Under the pieces are notes generated by a model. The model saw only the letters and a list, made by a program, of their open reading frames with translations. It had not been told where the DNA came from and did not search any database. The position numbers and the translations under genes are program-made. 5,530 bases of DNA from Hyphomonas sp. (GTDB lineage Bacteria; Pseudomonadota; Alphaproteobacteria; Caulobacterales; Hyphomonadaceae), in the NCBI GenBank assembly GCA_024743015.1, contig JANSXJ010000250.1, positions 1 to 5,530 of the forward strand, in the 5' to 3' direction. This document shows positions 1 to 5,530 of this stretch, one piece after another (position 1 is the stretch's first letter; each line of letters starts with the position of its first letter).

Positions 1-103
1 CGAGGGCATAACTCTGGTTATGTTGCCCCTGTTCGGGGGTCATCATGATCATCGCCAAACAAGCGATACATCCGGCCAGCAGAACGGTCGCAAAGGACTG
101 CAT
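1..103 (-). CDS. Partial gene, N-terminus of a short membrane or exported protein of unknown function
   Basis: Only the first 34 codons are inside the window; the gene continues past the left edge. The ATG at 103-101 is preceded by AGGGAG (118-113) at a 9-base spacing, which supports this start. The peptide begins MQSFATVLLAGC and stays hydrophobic to about residue 21, then turns polar (TPEQGQHNQS). This fits a Sec signal peptide or a single N-terminal membrane anchor. LAGC at residues 9-12 resembles a lipobox, but the hydrophobic stretch continues past the cysteine and no basic residue precedes it, so I do not call a lipoprotein. The gene lies beyond a strong terminator and has its own promoter-like sequence, so it probably begins a separate transcription unit. 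No family can be named from this fragment. Confidence 0.5.
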   Translation of the reverse strand, partial: MQSFATVLLAGCIACLAMIMMTPEQGQHNQSYAL

Positions 104-112
104 GGAGGGCGT

Positions 113-175
113 CTCCCTAATACTATACACGCCCCTTGCCCATCGCAATTTATATGCCAGCATTAGCGTTAATGC
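113..175 (-). promoter_or_regulatory. Putative promoter with operator-like dyad and ribosome binding site for the left-edge gene
   Basis: On the minus strand a TATAAA hexamer (154-149) is a good -10 candidate. It would place the transcript start near 142, giving a leader of about 39 bases that contains the AGGGAG ribosome binding site (118-113). No good -35 box lies 16-18 bases upstream. Instead a perfect inverted repeat GCATTA-N4-TAATGC (175-160) ends five bases upstream of the -10. A regulator bound there could block or assist RNA polymerase. A second reading (TTGCGA at 148-143, TAGTAT at 125-120, 17-base spacer) is possible, but its transcript would start inside the ribosome binding site. 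The promoter call is an inference from sequence pattern alone. Confidence 0.35.
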
Positions 176-230
176 GAGTTACTTTTCGCAGAGCTTGCGC
201 GAATTCCCTCACCACGTTTGGTCACCGCGC

Positions 231-266
231 AGAAAAAACCAGTGCTGGTGAAAACACCAGCACTGG
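231..266 (-). terminator. Strong rho-independent terminator closing the dxs-lipoprotein unit
   Basis: Read on the minus strand, a perfect 12-base-pair stem (CCAGTGCTGGTG, 266-255, pairing with CACCAGCACTGG, 250-239) encloses a TTTT loop and is followed at once by TTTTTTCT (238-231). It begins 50 bases after the stop codon of the second lipoprotein gene. There is no T-run after the stem on the plus strand, so it works in one direction only. It is the only convincing intrinsic terminator in the window. Confidence 0.95.
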
Positions 267-311
267 CTCTCAGTCTCGGAGGTATTGCTGTCTTCTACAG
301 CAGAGGCTGAG
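267..311 (-). ncRNA. Structured 3' untranslated region, possible 3'UTR-derived small RNA
   Basis: Between the lipoprotein stop codon and the terminator the minus-strand RNA can form a second structure. An outer stem pairs 311-303 with 277-269 (eight of nine positions, one C-A mismatch). Stacked directly on it is a perfect six-pair hairpin (302-297 with 291-286, five-base loop). The other side leaves an eight-base bulge AUACCUCC (285-278), which contains the anti-Shine-Dalgarno motif ACCUCC. Together with the adjacent terminator this resembles a 3'UTR-derived small RNA: stable stems, an exposed C/U-rich seed and a terminator. The pairing was checked by hand; that it is a functional RNA is a hypothesis. 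Confidence 0.25.
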
Positions 312-316
312 AAACT

Positions 317-961
317 CTACTTCCCGAAATCGCAGAAGCGCACGACGCGATCCGTGCCGTCGGGTTCGACAAGCTTGTATCCAGGCCCGGTCAGTTCGGC
401 GTTTTCACACAGGAAGCCAATCTGGAACATATCGAGGATATAGGCATTTGCCGGCGTCAACGCATTCGCCAGCATGATGTCGGCGGCGTTTTGATGCTCG
501 CCCAGGCGGAACCGCGCCTCGAAGGCTTCAGCAGGCGACAGATTCCCCTGCTCGAGCGCGAAATTCAGGCTGGTCGCTTCACCGCGCGCATAGTCGCGCA
601 GCTCTTCGGCAGCGCTCGCTTTTTCGTGGTCCGGATAGGTTTCAAGAAACTCATCGAGGGCTTCGATGGCGCCCCAGACCTGGTTCCCATCTCCCATTTT
701 CAGCTCGGCCATATGATACAGCGCTTCGGCTTTCTCATCTTCAGTGGCATCCTGCTTCCCGATCAGCTGCTCCAGGCGCAGAATGGCAGCCTGTTCATTC
801 CCCGCCTCGACCAGCTCCTCAACGGTATTCATGGCCAGATCGAAAGTGCTGGGCTGTGACGTGACGGGCGGTGTATCGACCTCGACCGGCGGCACATCGA
901 CATTGGTAGACGCACAGGCCGAGGCCAGGACGAGCACGGAGGCGGCAATCAACGAACGCAT
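317..961 (-). CDS. Predicted TPR-like lipoprotein, second of a tandem pair
   Basis: This 214-residue protein has no named family that I recognise. It starts with a lipoprotein-type signal sequence (MRSLIAASVLVLASAC; cysteine at residue 16 in an ASAC box). A Pro/Val-rich linker (about 20-38) and a helical region (about 41-140) follow. The helical region resembles tetratricopeptide repeats: A-L-Y at 80-82, GAI at 97-99, LD at 102-103 and a closing Y-P-D near 109-111. The C-terminal part (about 141-214) carries Cys185 and Cys210, which probably form a disulfide in the periplasm. I chose the ATG at 961 because AGAGAGGG (976-969) lies seven bases upstream and it gives an immediate signal peptide. 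A longer start at 1054 would overlap the gene before it and bury the signal. The residue after the cysteine is Ala, so outer-membrane sorting is expected by the E. coli rule. It aligns without gaps to its upstream neighbour. Function is unknown; a scaffold or adaptor role is the most TPR would suggest. Confidence 0.85.
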   Translation of the reverse strand: MRSLIAASVLVLASACASTNVDVPPVEVDTPPVTSQPSTFDLAMNTVEELVEAGNEQAAILRLEQLIGKQDATEDEKAEALYHMAELKMGDGNQVWGAIEALDEFLETYPDHEKASAAEELRDYARGEATSLNFALEQGNLSPAEAFEARFRLGEHQNAADIMLANALTPANAYILDMFQIGFLCENAELTGPGYKLVEPDGTDRVVRFCDFGK

Positions 962-993
962 GGAGTATCCCTCTCTTTGGTTTAGATCTGTGG

Positions 994-1012
994 TCGCCAC
1001 TTGCAGTGGCGA
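994..1012 (-). other. Hairpin in the gap between the two lipoprotein genes
   Basis: A perfect eight-base-pair inverted repeat (TCGCCACT and AGTGGCGA) with a three-base loop sits midway in the 65-base gap between the two lipoprotein genes. No T-run follows on either strand, so it is not a standard terminator. A stem here could slow RNA decay, cause partial termination or mark a processing site, setting different levels for the two genes. That role is inferred. Confidence 0.5.
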
Positions 1013-1026
1013 GACTAAGGCAGAAA

Positions 1027-1626
1027 TCAGGAGACGCTGGGATCGTCGCACCAAACGGCTCCGCGAACATAGTCTGGTTCTGGTCCGTGTTGGTGAACCG
1101 GTACGCCTTCTCCGTCGCAGACATATCCAGCTTCGCGCAGCAGATAGAAGTGGGCATCTGTCGGCGTAATCTCCGAGCTCCGATAACGGTCCACGGCCGG
1201 CGCAAGATCCCCCATTAGGACCTTGTCATCGAACCAGTCCGGCAGGTTCTGCAATTGCGCAAGGCGTCTCTGAGCATTCTCGATCTCTGTCGCCGCAAAA
1301 ACCTTGCGCCGCTCGGAACTGGCCACGCGTGCATCGTCCGGGCGCAGCAAGACGACCTGGTCAAGATCCGTGATTGCCCCAGGCAAGTCGAACCGGGCCT
1401 CCCAACGCTTGTCGGCCCGCAAGTAAAGCAGATCAGCACGCTGATCATCGGTTAAATCGGTTCGCGCCAGAATTTCACCGAATTGGGTTTCAGAAGCTGC
1501 GATGCTTGGATTGCTTTCGAGCCGGCTCTTCTCGGTTTCAAAAAGGACCGGGTCCATCGTCGCTGGCACGGTCGCACACGCACCGAGACTAACAACCAAA
1601 CTCAAACCAACCAAAATCGTGCGCAT
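1027..1626 (-). CDS. Predicted TPR-like lipoprotein, first of a tandem pair
   Basis: This 199-residue protein begins MRTILVGLSLVVSLGAC. The LGAC at residues 14-17 is a clear lipobox after a short basic and hydrophobic stretch, so it should be lipidated on Cys17. Ala at the next position favours the outer membrane by the E. coli sorting rule. The middle (about 30-130) is helical and TPR-like: D-L-T-D-D at 57-61, L-Y at 67-68, GAI at 83-85, LD at 88-89 and R-P-D-D at 95-98. The C-terminal part holds Cys170 and Cys193, a likely disulfide. AAGGA (1637-1633), six bases from the ATG, supports the start. The gene follows dxs after 94 bases on the same strand with no terminator between them, so co-transcription is plausible. 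It is a paralogue of the next gene downstream. I recognise no named family and do not assign a function. Confidence 0.85.
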   Translation of the reverse strand: MRTILVGLSLVVSLGACATVPATMDPVLFETEKSRLESNPSIAASETQFGEILARTDLTDDQRADLLYLRADKRWEARFDLPGAITDLDQVVLLRPDDARVASSERRKVFAATEIENAQRRLAQLQNLPDWFDDKVLMGDLAPAVDRYRSSEITPTDAHFYLLREAGYVCDGEGVPVHQHGPEPDYVRGAVWCDDPSVS

Positions 1627-1720
1627 GAATAATCCTTGCCCGAACCGAATCTACCGGCTCGATTTCGCAGCCGAGTAAGGCAGCAAAACGGCAGAACTGC
1701 TTACAGAGAATTTAGCCGCG
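1627..1720 (-). other. Gap between dxs and the first lipoprotein gene, with weak stem-loops
   Basis: This 94-base gap holds two imperfect inverted repeats. GTAAGCAG (1704-1697) pairs with CTGCCTTAC (1683-1675) with one bulged base. Further on, CGGCT and AGCCG lie nine bases apart around 1655-1673. Neither is followed by a T-run on the minus strand, so I call no terminator. No convincing -35/-10 pair is visible; a TAGATT (1653-1648) is the best -10-like match but has no partner. A GAATC at 1647-1651 fits the GANTC target of the CcrM methylase found in many alphaproteobacteria. Confidence 0.3.
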
Positions 1721-3640
1721 TCAGGCGCGCGCGAAGGCCTCGATCTCAGCGACGTCGCCTCGGCCCAATGCCTCAATTGCACGGGCAGCGATATGGCGGG
1801 CATTCAGGCCCGCTTCGTCATACATGAGGTCGGGTTTGTCCTGATCCTGGAACACGTCCGGTAGGTGCATCGTGCGGATTTTGATGCCGCGATCGAGCGC
1901 TCCGACTTCAGCGAGGTGTTGCAGCACGAACGCGCCGAAACCGCCCCGCGCGCCTTCTTCAATGGTGATCAGCACTTCATGATCGCGCACCAAGCGCTCC
2001 GTCAGGTCTGCATCGATAGGCTTGGCAAAGCGCGCATCCGCAACCGTGCAAGAAAGTCCCTGCGCCGCCAGCATCTCAGCAGCTTTGAGCGCTTCCTGTA
2101 AGCGTGTTCCATAGGAAAGGATGGCAATCGACGTGCCCTCACGAACGATGCGGCCCTTGCCAATCTCCAGCGGTGTCGGTGTTTTTGGCAAAGCCACGCC
2201 CGTGCCCTCACCGCGTGGATACCGAAAGGCGCTCGGCCGATCATCAATCTCGTTCGCGGTCGCAACCATGTGGGCGAGCTCGGCTTCGTCCGCGGCCGCC
2301 ATGCAGATCATCCCGGGCAAGGCGCCGAGATATCCGATATCGAAGCTCCCAGCATGCGTCGCTCCATCGGCCCCGACGAGACCCGCGCGGTCGATCGCAA
2401 ATCGAACCGGCAATCTCTGGATCGCCACGTCGTGGACCACCTGGTCATAGCCGCGCTGCAAGAACGTAGAATAGATGGCGGCATATGGCTTCATACCGTC
2501 GGCTGCCATGCCGGCGGCCATGGTGACAGCGTGCTGCTCGGCAATACCGACATCAAACGCGCGATCGGGGAACGCTTTCGCGAACAGATTGACCCCGGTT
2601 CCGGATGGCATCGCAGCCGTAATGGCGCAGATCTTGTCGTCGGTTTCGGCAAGTTGGATCAGAGTGTTGCCGAACACATCCTGGTATTTAGGTGCGCCAG
2701 GGGCGGACTTTTGCTGTTCGCCAGTGACGACATTGAATTTGGAAACGCCATGATATTTGTCTGCGCTATTTTCCGCTGGCGCGTATCCATGCCCCTTGTG
2801 GGTGACGATGTGCACAAGGACAGGTCGTTGCATCTGTTTGACGTTCTCAAGAACCGGGATCAACACGTCCAGGTCGTGACCGTCAATTGGGCCGACATAG
2901 TAAAAGCCGAGCTCCTCGAACATGGTGCCACCCATGGCGAAGCCGCGCAGGTATTCCTCGGCTTTACGGGCCGGGTTTTCCAGCCCCATCGGTTTGATGA
3001 CCGATTTCGCAAACCGCCGGAGGCCGCGATAAGAGCGGCTTGAGACCAGCCGGCTGAAATAGTGGCTCATCGCACCAACCGGTGGAGCAATGGACATGTC
3101 ATTGTCATTCAGGATGACGACTTGTCGTTTTTGATCGCCGCCAACATTGTTCATGGCCTCATAGGCCATTCCCGCCGTCATTGAGCCATCGCCGATAACC
3201 GAGACGACGTGGTTGTCTTTCCCTTGTAAATCCCGCGATGTCGCAAACCCGTGCGCCGCGGATATCGACGTCGAAGCATGTGCCGCGCCGAACGGGTCGA
3301 ACTCACTTTCAGCGCGTTTGGTGAAGCCAGACAGTCCGCCCCCCTGGCGCAGGGTTCGGATGCGGTCGCGACGTCCTGTGAGGATCTTGTGCGGATAGCA
3401 TTGGTGACCGACATCCCAGATCAACTTGTCGACCGGAGTATCGAATACGGCGTGCAAAGCGACTGTGAGTTCAACAACGCCCAGTCCTGCGCCAAGATGT
3501 CCGCCGGTAACGGAAACCGCGTCGATGACTTCCTGTCGGACCTCATCGGCGATTTGCTTCAACTCCTCACGTGACTTGCCCTTCAAGTCAGCTGGCGTGT
3601 TCACATCGTCCAGCAGGCGCATGTTCTTCAGGTCAGTCAC
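1721..3640 (-). CDS. dxs: 1-deoxy-D-xylulose-5-phosphate synthase
   Basis: Dxs joins pyruvate and glyceraldehyde 3-phosphate, with loss of CO2, to give 1-deoxy-D-xylulose 5-phosphate. This is the entry step of the cytoplasmic MEP isoprenoid pathway and also feeds thiamine and pyridoxal synthesis. At 639 residues it has full length for the family. The N-terminal thiamine-diphosphate domain shows GGHLGAGLG with His48, [19 protein letters not shown] (75-93), the GDG cofactor motif (150-152) and its matching NDND (178-181). The central domain carries the catalytic GIAEQHAV with Glu368, then [15 protein letters not shown] with Arg418, Asp425 and His429, and YPRGEG with Arg476. A transketolase C-terminal domain (about 500-620) follows. 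The start is GTG: GGAGG (3652-3648) lies seven bases upstream, whereas the ATG at codon 7 has no such site. It follows ispA after 42 bases. A GTG start is a modest translational brake on a pathway-controlling enzyme. I see no missing catalytic residue. Confidence 0.98.
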   Translation of the reverse strand: MTDLKNMRLLDDVNTPADLKGKSREELKQIADEVRQEVIDAVSVTGGHLGAGLGVVELTVALHAVFDTPVDKLIWDVGHQCYPHKILTGRRDRIRTLRQGGGLSGFTKRAESEFDPFGAAHASTSISAAHGFATSRDLQGKDNHVVSVIGDGSMTAGMAYEAMNNVGGDQKRQVVILNDNDMSIAPPVGAMSHYFSRLVSSRSYRGLRRFAKSVIKPMGLENPARKAEEYLRGFAMGGTMFEELGFYYVGPIDGHDLDVLIPVLENVKQMQRPVLVHIVTHKGHGYAPAENSADKYHGVSKFNVVTGEQQKSAPGAPKYQDVFGNTLIQLAETDDKICAITAAMPSGTGVNLFAKAFPDRAFDVGIAEQHAVTMAAGMAADGMKPYAAIYSTFLQRGYDQVVHDVAIQRLPVRFAIDRAGLVGADGATHAGSFDIGYLGALPGMICMAAADEAELAHMVATANEIDDRPSAFRYPRGEGTGVALPKTPTPLEIGKGRIVREGTSIAILSYGTRLQEALKAAEMLAAQGLSCTVADARFAKPIDADLTERLVRDHEVLITIEEGARGGFGAFVLQHLAEVGALDRGIKIRTMHLPDVFQDQDKPDLMYDEAGLNARHIAARAIEALGRGDVAEIEAFARA

Positions 3641-3647
3641 CGATCAG

Positions 3648-3652
3648 CCTCC
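3648..3652 (-). promoter_or_regulatory. Ribosome binding site that fixes the GTG start of dxs
   Basis: GGAGG on the minus strand, seven bases from the GTG at 3640-3638, is the strongest Shine-Dalgarno in the window. It decides between the GTG and the in-frame ATG six codons later (3622-3620), which would be about 25 bases away from it. Confidence 0.85.
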
Positions 3653-3682
3653 GTCCAGTCGTTTGATCCGCTCTTTGAGGAC

Positions 3683-4585
3683 TTAGTGTTTTCTATCCAG
3701 AACAAAATCAACCGATTGCAGCAGGATATTGGCGCGATTGCGGAAAATAGCGAGGTGTTCCTTGGCCTGCGCGGCGAGGAGCCGCACCCGCTGTTCGGCC
3801 TGTTCTACGCCCAAAATCGTAACAAAATTAGCCTTTCCAGCCGTTTCGTCCGTGCGCAGTGGTTTTCCGACATCTGCCTCATTTCCGGTCGCATCAAGCA
3901 GATCATCTGAAATTTGGTAGGCCAGTCCCAGATCATGCGCGAACCCATGCAGCGCGTGTTTCTCGGCATCACTCGCGCCGCCAATGATCGCGCCAGCTTC
4001 CACAGAGTAGGAAATCAGAGCGCCGGTCTTGAGGCGCTGCATGCGGGTGATGGTGTTGAGATCGCGGGGACTCTCATCCTCCAGCATATCGATCATTTGC
4101 CCGCCAACCATGCCCAACGCGCCAGACGAATCGGCCAGACGTTCTATCAGACTGAGCCGGATATGGGCGTCGTTATGAGTCTCTCGATTGGCGAGGATCT
4201 TGAACGCGTGGGTCAGCAGAGCGTCGCCTGCAAGCACTGCGGTGGCCTCGTCAAAGGCCTTGTGCACCGTTGGCTGACCCCGGCGAAAATCATCATCATC
4301 CATGCAGGGTAAGTCATCATGAATAAGCGAGTAACAATGCACGCATTCGAGCGCCGCGGCGGTTCTCAGCAGACTCTTCTCAGGGGCCTCAAACATCGCC
4401 CCGGTCTCGATCACGTAGAATGGACGCATCCGCTTGCCATTGGCGAGCGCCGCATGACGCATGGCCCGCATCAAATCCGCTTCCGGACCTTGCGCGGGCG
4501 GGATGAGCTGGTCCAACGCAACCGTGACACGATCGGCGATCTCAGTCAGTCTTTGACCGAAGTCAGGATCGCCATCATCTGCCAT
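3683..4585 (-). CDS. ispA: Farnesyl diphosphate synthase (short-chain polyprenyl synthase)
   Basis: This 300-residue all-helical prenyltransferase condenses isopentenyl diphosphate with dimethylallyl and geranyl diphosphate to give the C15 product, a precursor of quinones, undecaprenyl phosphate and hopanoids. The substrate-binding NGKRMRP lies at 49-55. The first aspartate-rich motif DDLPCMD (90-96) has the two-residue insert of bacterial enzymes and is followed by DDDFRRGQPTVHKAF. GGQMIDM lies at 161-167, KTGAL at 186-190, and the second aspartate-rich motif DDLLD at 227-231 within QISDDLLDATG. Tyr85, the fifth residue before the first motif, is the bulky residue that limits chain length, so C15 is more likely than C20; a geranylgeranyl product cannot be wholly excluded. 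The ATG overlaps the xseB stop by one base (TGATG), and no strong ribosome site precedes it, so translational coupling to xseB is likely. Together with dxs it covers early and late steps of isoprenoid supply. Confidence 0.96.
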   Translation of the reverse strand: MADDGDPDFGQRLTEIADRVTVALDQLIPPAQGPEADLMRAMRHAALANGKRMRPFYVIETGAMFEAPEKSLLRTAAALECVHCYSLIHDDLPCMDDDDFRRGQPTVHKAFDEATAVLAGDALLTHAFKILANRETHNDAHIRLSLIERLADSSGALGMVGGQMIDMLEDESPRDLNTITRMQRLKTGALISYSVEAGAIIGGASDAEKHALHGFAHDLGLAYQISDDLLDATGNEADVGKPLRTDETAGKANFVTILGVEQAEQRVRLLAAQAKEHLAIFRNRANILLQSVDFVLDRKH

Positions 4586-4830
4586 CAGTCGAAGCTCGCA
4601 GGCTCTGTCTTTGGCGCGCCATCGCCGCCCTGGACGATCTGCTCGACTTTCAACTCCGCGGCCTTCAAGCGGGACTCGCAGTGCTTTTTCAATTCCGCCC
4701 CACGCTCATAGATCGCAATGGATTTTTCCAGCTCAACATCGCCTTGCTCCAGCTGTCGGACAATCGTCTCGAGTTCAGCAAGCGCTTCTTCGAAGCTCAT
4801 ATCTTTGACGGGTGTTGCCTTGGTCGCCAT
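4585..4830 (-). CDS. xseB: Exodeoxyribonuclease VII small subunit
   Basis: XseB is the small, helical subunit of exonuclease VII; several copies bind the large XseA subunit, and the complex degrades single-stranded DNA from both ends in the cytoplasm. At 81 residues it has the normal length. The family signature is clear: MSFEEALAELETIVRQLEQG (11-30), then a second helix with LEKSIAIYERGAELKKHCE and LKAAELKVEQI. This predicts a two-helix coiled-coil hairpin. A Glu/Pro/Ser tail follows. The ATG has only a weak GGGA site (4842-4839) eight bases upstream. XseA is not in the window, as is usual. The stop codon shares a base with the ispA start, so the two are translated together. No functional link to isoprenoids is implied by the pairing, although it recurs in many bacteria. 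Confidence 0.96.
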   Translation of the reverse strand: MATKATPVKDMSFEEALAELETIVRQLEQGDVELEKSIAIYERGAELKKHCESRLKAAELKVEQIVQGGDGAPKTEPASFD

Positions 4831-4900
4831 CTGGTCGGTCCCACGATTTCTTTTGAGGGCTGCACCCTAGAACCGGTTTCAAGTCGCCTCAATGGCGATT
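4831..4900 (-). other. Short gap between the histidine phosphatase gene and xseB
   Basis: Seventy bases separate the two genes. TTGAAA on the minus strand resembles a -35 box but has no matching -10 at 16-18 bases, and an AACCGGTT palindrome (4871-4878) has no clear partner element. No terminator is visible. A weak internal promoter for xseB-ispA-dxs cannot be excluded. Confidence 0.2.
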
Positions 4901-5506
4901 TCAGGATTTTCCACGATATTCATAAACGCGGAAGCTCCAATACTTGTCGCCGCCATCATAGACGCAGACCCAACCGAGCTTCTTGAGGGGTCGCCTGAGC
5001 ATCCGGTTGAACCAGCCATGAGCCGCCAGGTAGACCGACTGCCCTTTCGCGCTTTCATGCAGCACACTTGCCGCCTGTATCGCGCGGGCGCGCGCATCGT
5101 GAACGCTCTCGCCGTCCAGGCTATGCCCCCGAAGCCAGGCCGTGCGGGCAAGGATGTTCCAGGTTTTCGGCAGGTAGCGCCTCGTCTTGAAGCGCGGCGG
5201 TGGCAACGGGGCCTCATTGAAGATGGCGTTTTGTTCTGGTTCGCGCCCGTCGGTCGCCCAGTTTGCTGTTTCAACAGCGCGCGGGCGCGCCGATGACAAG
5301 ACCAGATCGATTTCAGCGACAGCATCTTTCAGCTTTTGCGGCGGAGACTGATCCTTGGCGAGGCTTCCGGCTTCGTAGCGATCCCACCAGTCGCAATACT
5401 CTTTCCAGTCCAGCTTGGGTCCGGCAGAGCGGTTCAGGGCCGGACGCCCGTGCCGGGAGACAATGATCGGGCCACGCACGGGCTGTTGATCTTTTGGATC
5501 GCTCAT
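4901..5506 (-). CDS. Histidine phosphatase family protein, substrate unknown
   Basis: The protein belongs to the histidine phosphatase (phosphoglycerate mutase-like) superfamily, which transfers phosphate through a phospho-histidine. The catalytic set is complete by eye: SRHGRPALNR with Arg18 and nucleophile His19, SSARPRAVETA with Arg74, a probable acid Glu98 in NEAPLPPP, and AAHGWFNRML with His163. At 201 residues it is a single-domain enzyme with no signal peptide or membrane segment, so it is probably cytoplasmic. A Trp-rich stretch (DWKEYCDWWDRYEAG, 33-47) lies just after the RHG motif where substrate specificity is often set. The ATG has CAGGTG (5520-5515) eight bases upstream. The gene precedes xseB-ispA-dxs on the same strand after 70 bases. 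Superfamily members act on sugars, nucleotides, proteins or cofactors, so the fold alone does not give the substrate. A role linked to isoprenoid diphosphates would be a guess from position. Confidence 0.9.
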   Translation of the reverse strand: MSDPKDQQPVRGPIIVSRHGRPALNRSAGPKLDWKEYCDWWDRYEAGSLAKDQSPPQKLKDAVAEIDLVLSSARPRAVETANWATDGREPEQNAIFNEAPLPPPRFKTRRYLPKTWNILARTAWLRGHSLDGESVHDARARAIQAASVLHESAKGQSVYLAAHGWFNRMLRRPLKKLGWVCVYDGGDKYWSFRVYEYRGKS

Positions 5507-5530
5507 CGTGTCCGCACCTGCCCCTTTAAA

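Larger units (their letters stand above)
231..5506 (-). other. Possible single transcription unit, histidine phosphatase to second lipoprotein
   Basis: Six genes run in the same direction with gaps of 70, minus 1, 42, 94 and 65 bases. The only convincing intrinsic terminator comes after the last of them. The xseB-ispA overlap makes those two certain partners, and dxs is very likely with them. Extension through the two lipoprotein genes is less sure, because the 94-base gap after dxs could hold a weak promoter. The 5' end of the unit is at or beyond the right edge. Confidence 0.45.

Noticed and set aside
68..79. LAGC lipobox-like motif in the left-edge partial protein
   Set aside because: Hydrophobic sequence continues well past the cysteine and no basic residue precedes it, so a lipoprotein signal is not well supported.
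169..182. CtrA-like TTAA-N-TTAC pair
   Set aside because: The spacer is six bases rather than the seven of the TTAA-N7-TTAA consensus, and the second half does not match fully.
278..287. GGAGGT followed by TTG on the plus strand as a possible gene start
   Set aside because: The frame runs antisense into the lipoprotein gene and soon stops; the motif is better read as ACCUCC in the minus-strand 3' untranslated region.
491..859. Plus-strand open frame of 122 codons opposite the second lipoprotein
   Set aside because: The minus strand has a signal sequence, ribosome binding site and a paralogue to support it; the plus frame has none.
962..1054. Longer start (ATG at 1054) for the second lipoprotein
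   Set aside because: It would overlap the previous gene, put 31 extra residues before the signal peptide and ignore the AGAGAGGG site that serves the ATG at 961.
2270..3043. Long open frame on the plus strand (257 codons) opposite dxs
   Set aside because: It lies wholly inside dxs on the other strand, resembles no family and has no signal of its own. Long antisense frames are expected opposite GC-rich genes.
4319..4711. Plus-strand open frame of 130 codons opposite ispA and xseB
   Set aside because: It is antisense to two clearly identified genes and has no recognisable protein features.
4871..4878. AACCGGTT palindrome between the histidine phosphatase gene and xseB
   Set aside because: It is only eight bases, expected by chance at this composition, and no promoter elements are placed around it.
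1..5530. Mobile elements, CRISPR repeats, tRNA or rRNA genes
   Set aside because: I looked for repeated units, terminal inverted repeats, transposase-like proteins and conserved RNA gene motifs and found none.

Overview
The window looks like ordinary chromosomal DNA from an alphaproteobacterium. The Dxs and IspA sequences are of the alphaproteobacterial type, the DNA is moderately GC-rich by eye, and the order xseB-ispA-dxs is familiar from Caulobacter-like genomes. A marine, stalked or budding relative (Caulobacterales, Hyphomonadales or Maricaulales) is my best guess, inferred from gene order and protein style only. I saw no transposase, integrase, tRNA, rRNA or CRISPR array.

Every gene I can support lies on the minus strand, so the window reads from right to left. 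From the right edge the order is: a histidine phosphatase of unknown substrate (5506-4901); xseB, the small subunit of exodeoxyribonuclease VII (4830-4585); ispA, farnesyl diphosphate synthase (4585-3683, sharing one base with xseB); dxs, the first enzyme of the MEP isoprenoid pathway (3640-1721, GTG start with a strong Shine-Dalgarno); and two small predicted lipoproteins (1626-1027 and 961-317). A near-perfect rho-independent terminator (266-231) follows the second lipoprotein. It is the only convincing terminator in the window, and gaps between genes are short (overlap of 1 to 94 bases), so the whole block could be one long transcription unit. Past the terminator a new unit begins on the same strand: a promoter-like stretch with a perfect dyad, then the first 34 codons of a gene that runs off the left edge.

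Functionally, dxs makes the committed MEP precursor and ispA condenses the resulting C5 units to the C15 allylic diphosphate used for quinones, undecaprenyl phosphate and hopanoids. xseB is a DNA-repair passenger that is commonly found with ispA and dxs.

The least explained part is the left half of the unit. The two lipoproteins are divergent tandem paralogues: they align without gaps over a TPR-like core and share a C-terminal pair of cysteines. The 3' untranslated region after the second one is strongly structured and carries an anti-Shine-Dalgarno-like ACCUCC in a predicted bulge, which makes it a candidate 3'UTR-derived small RNA.
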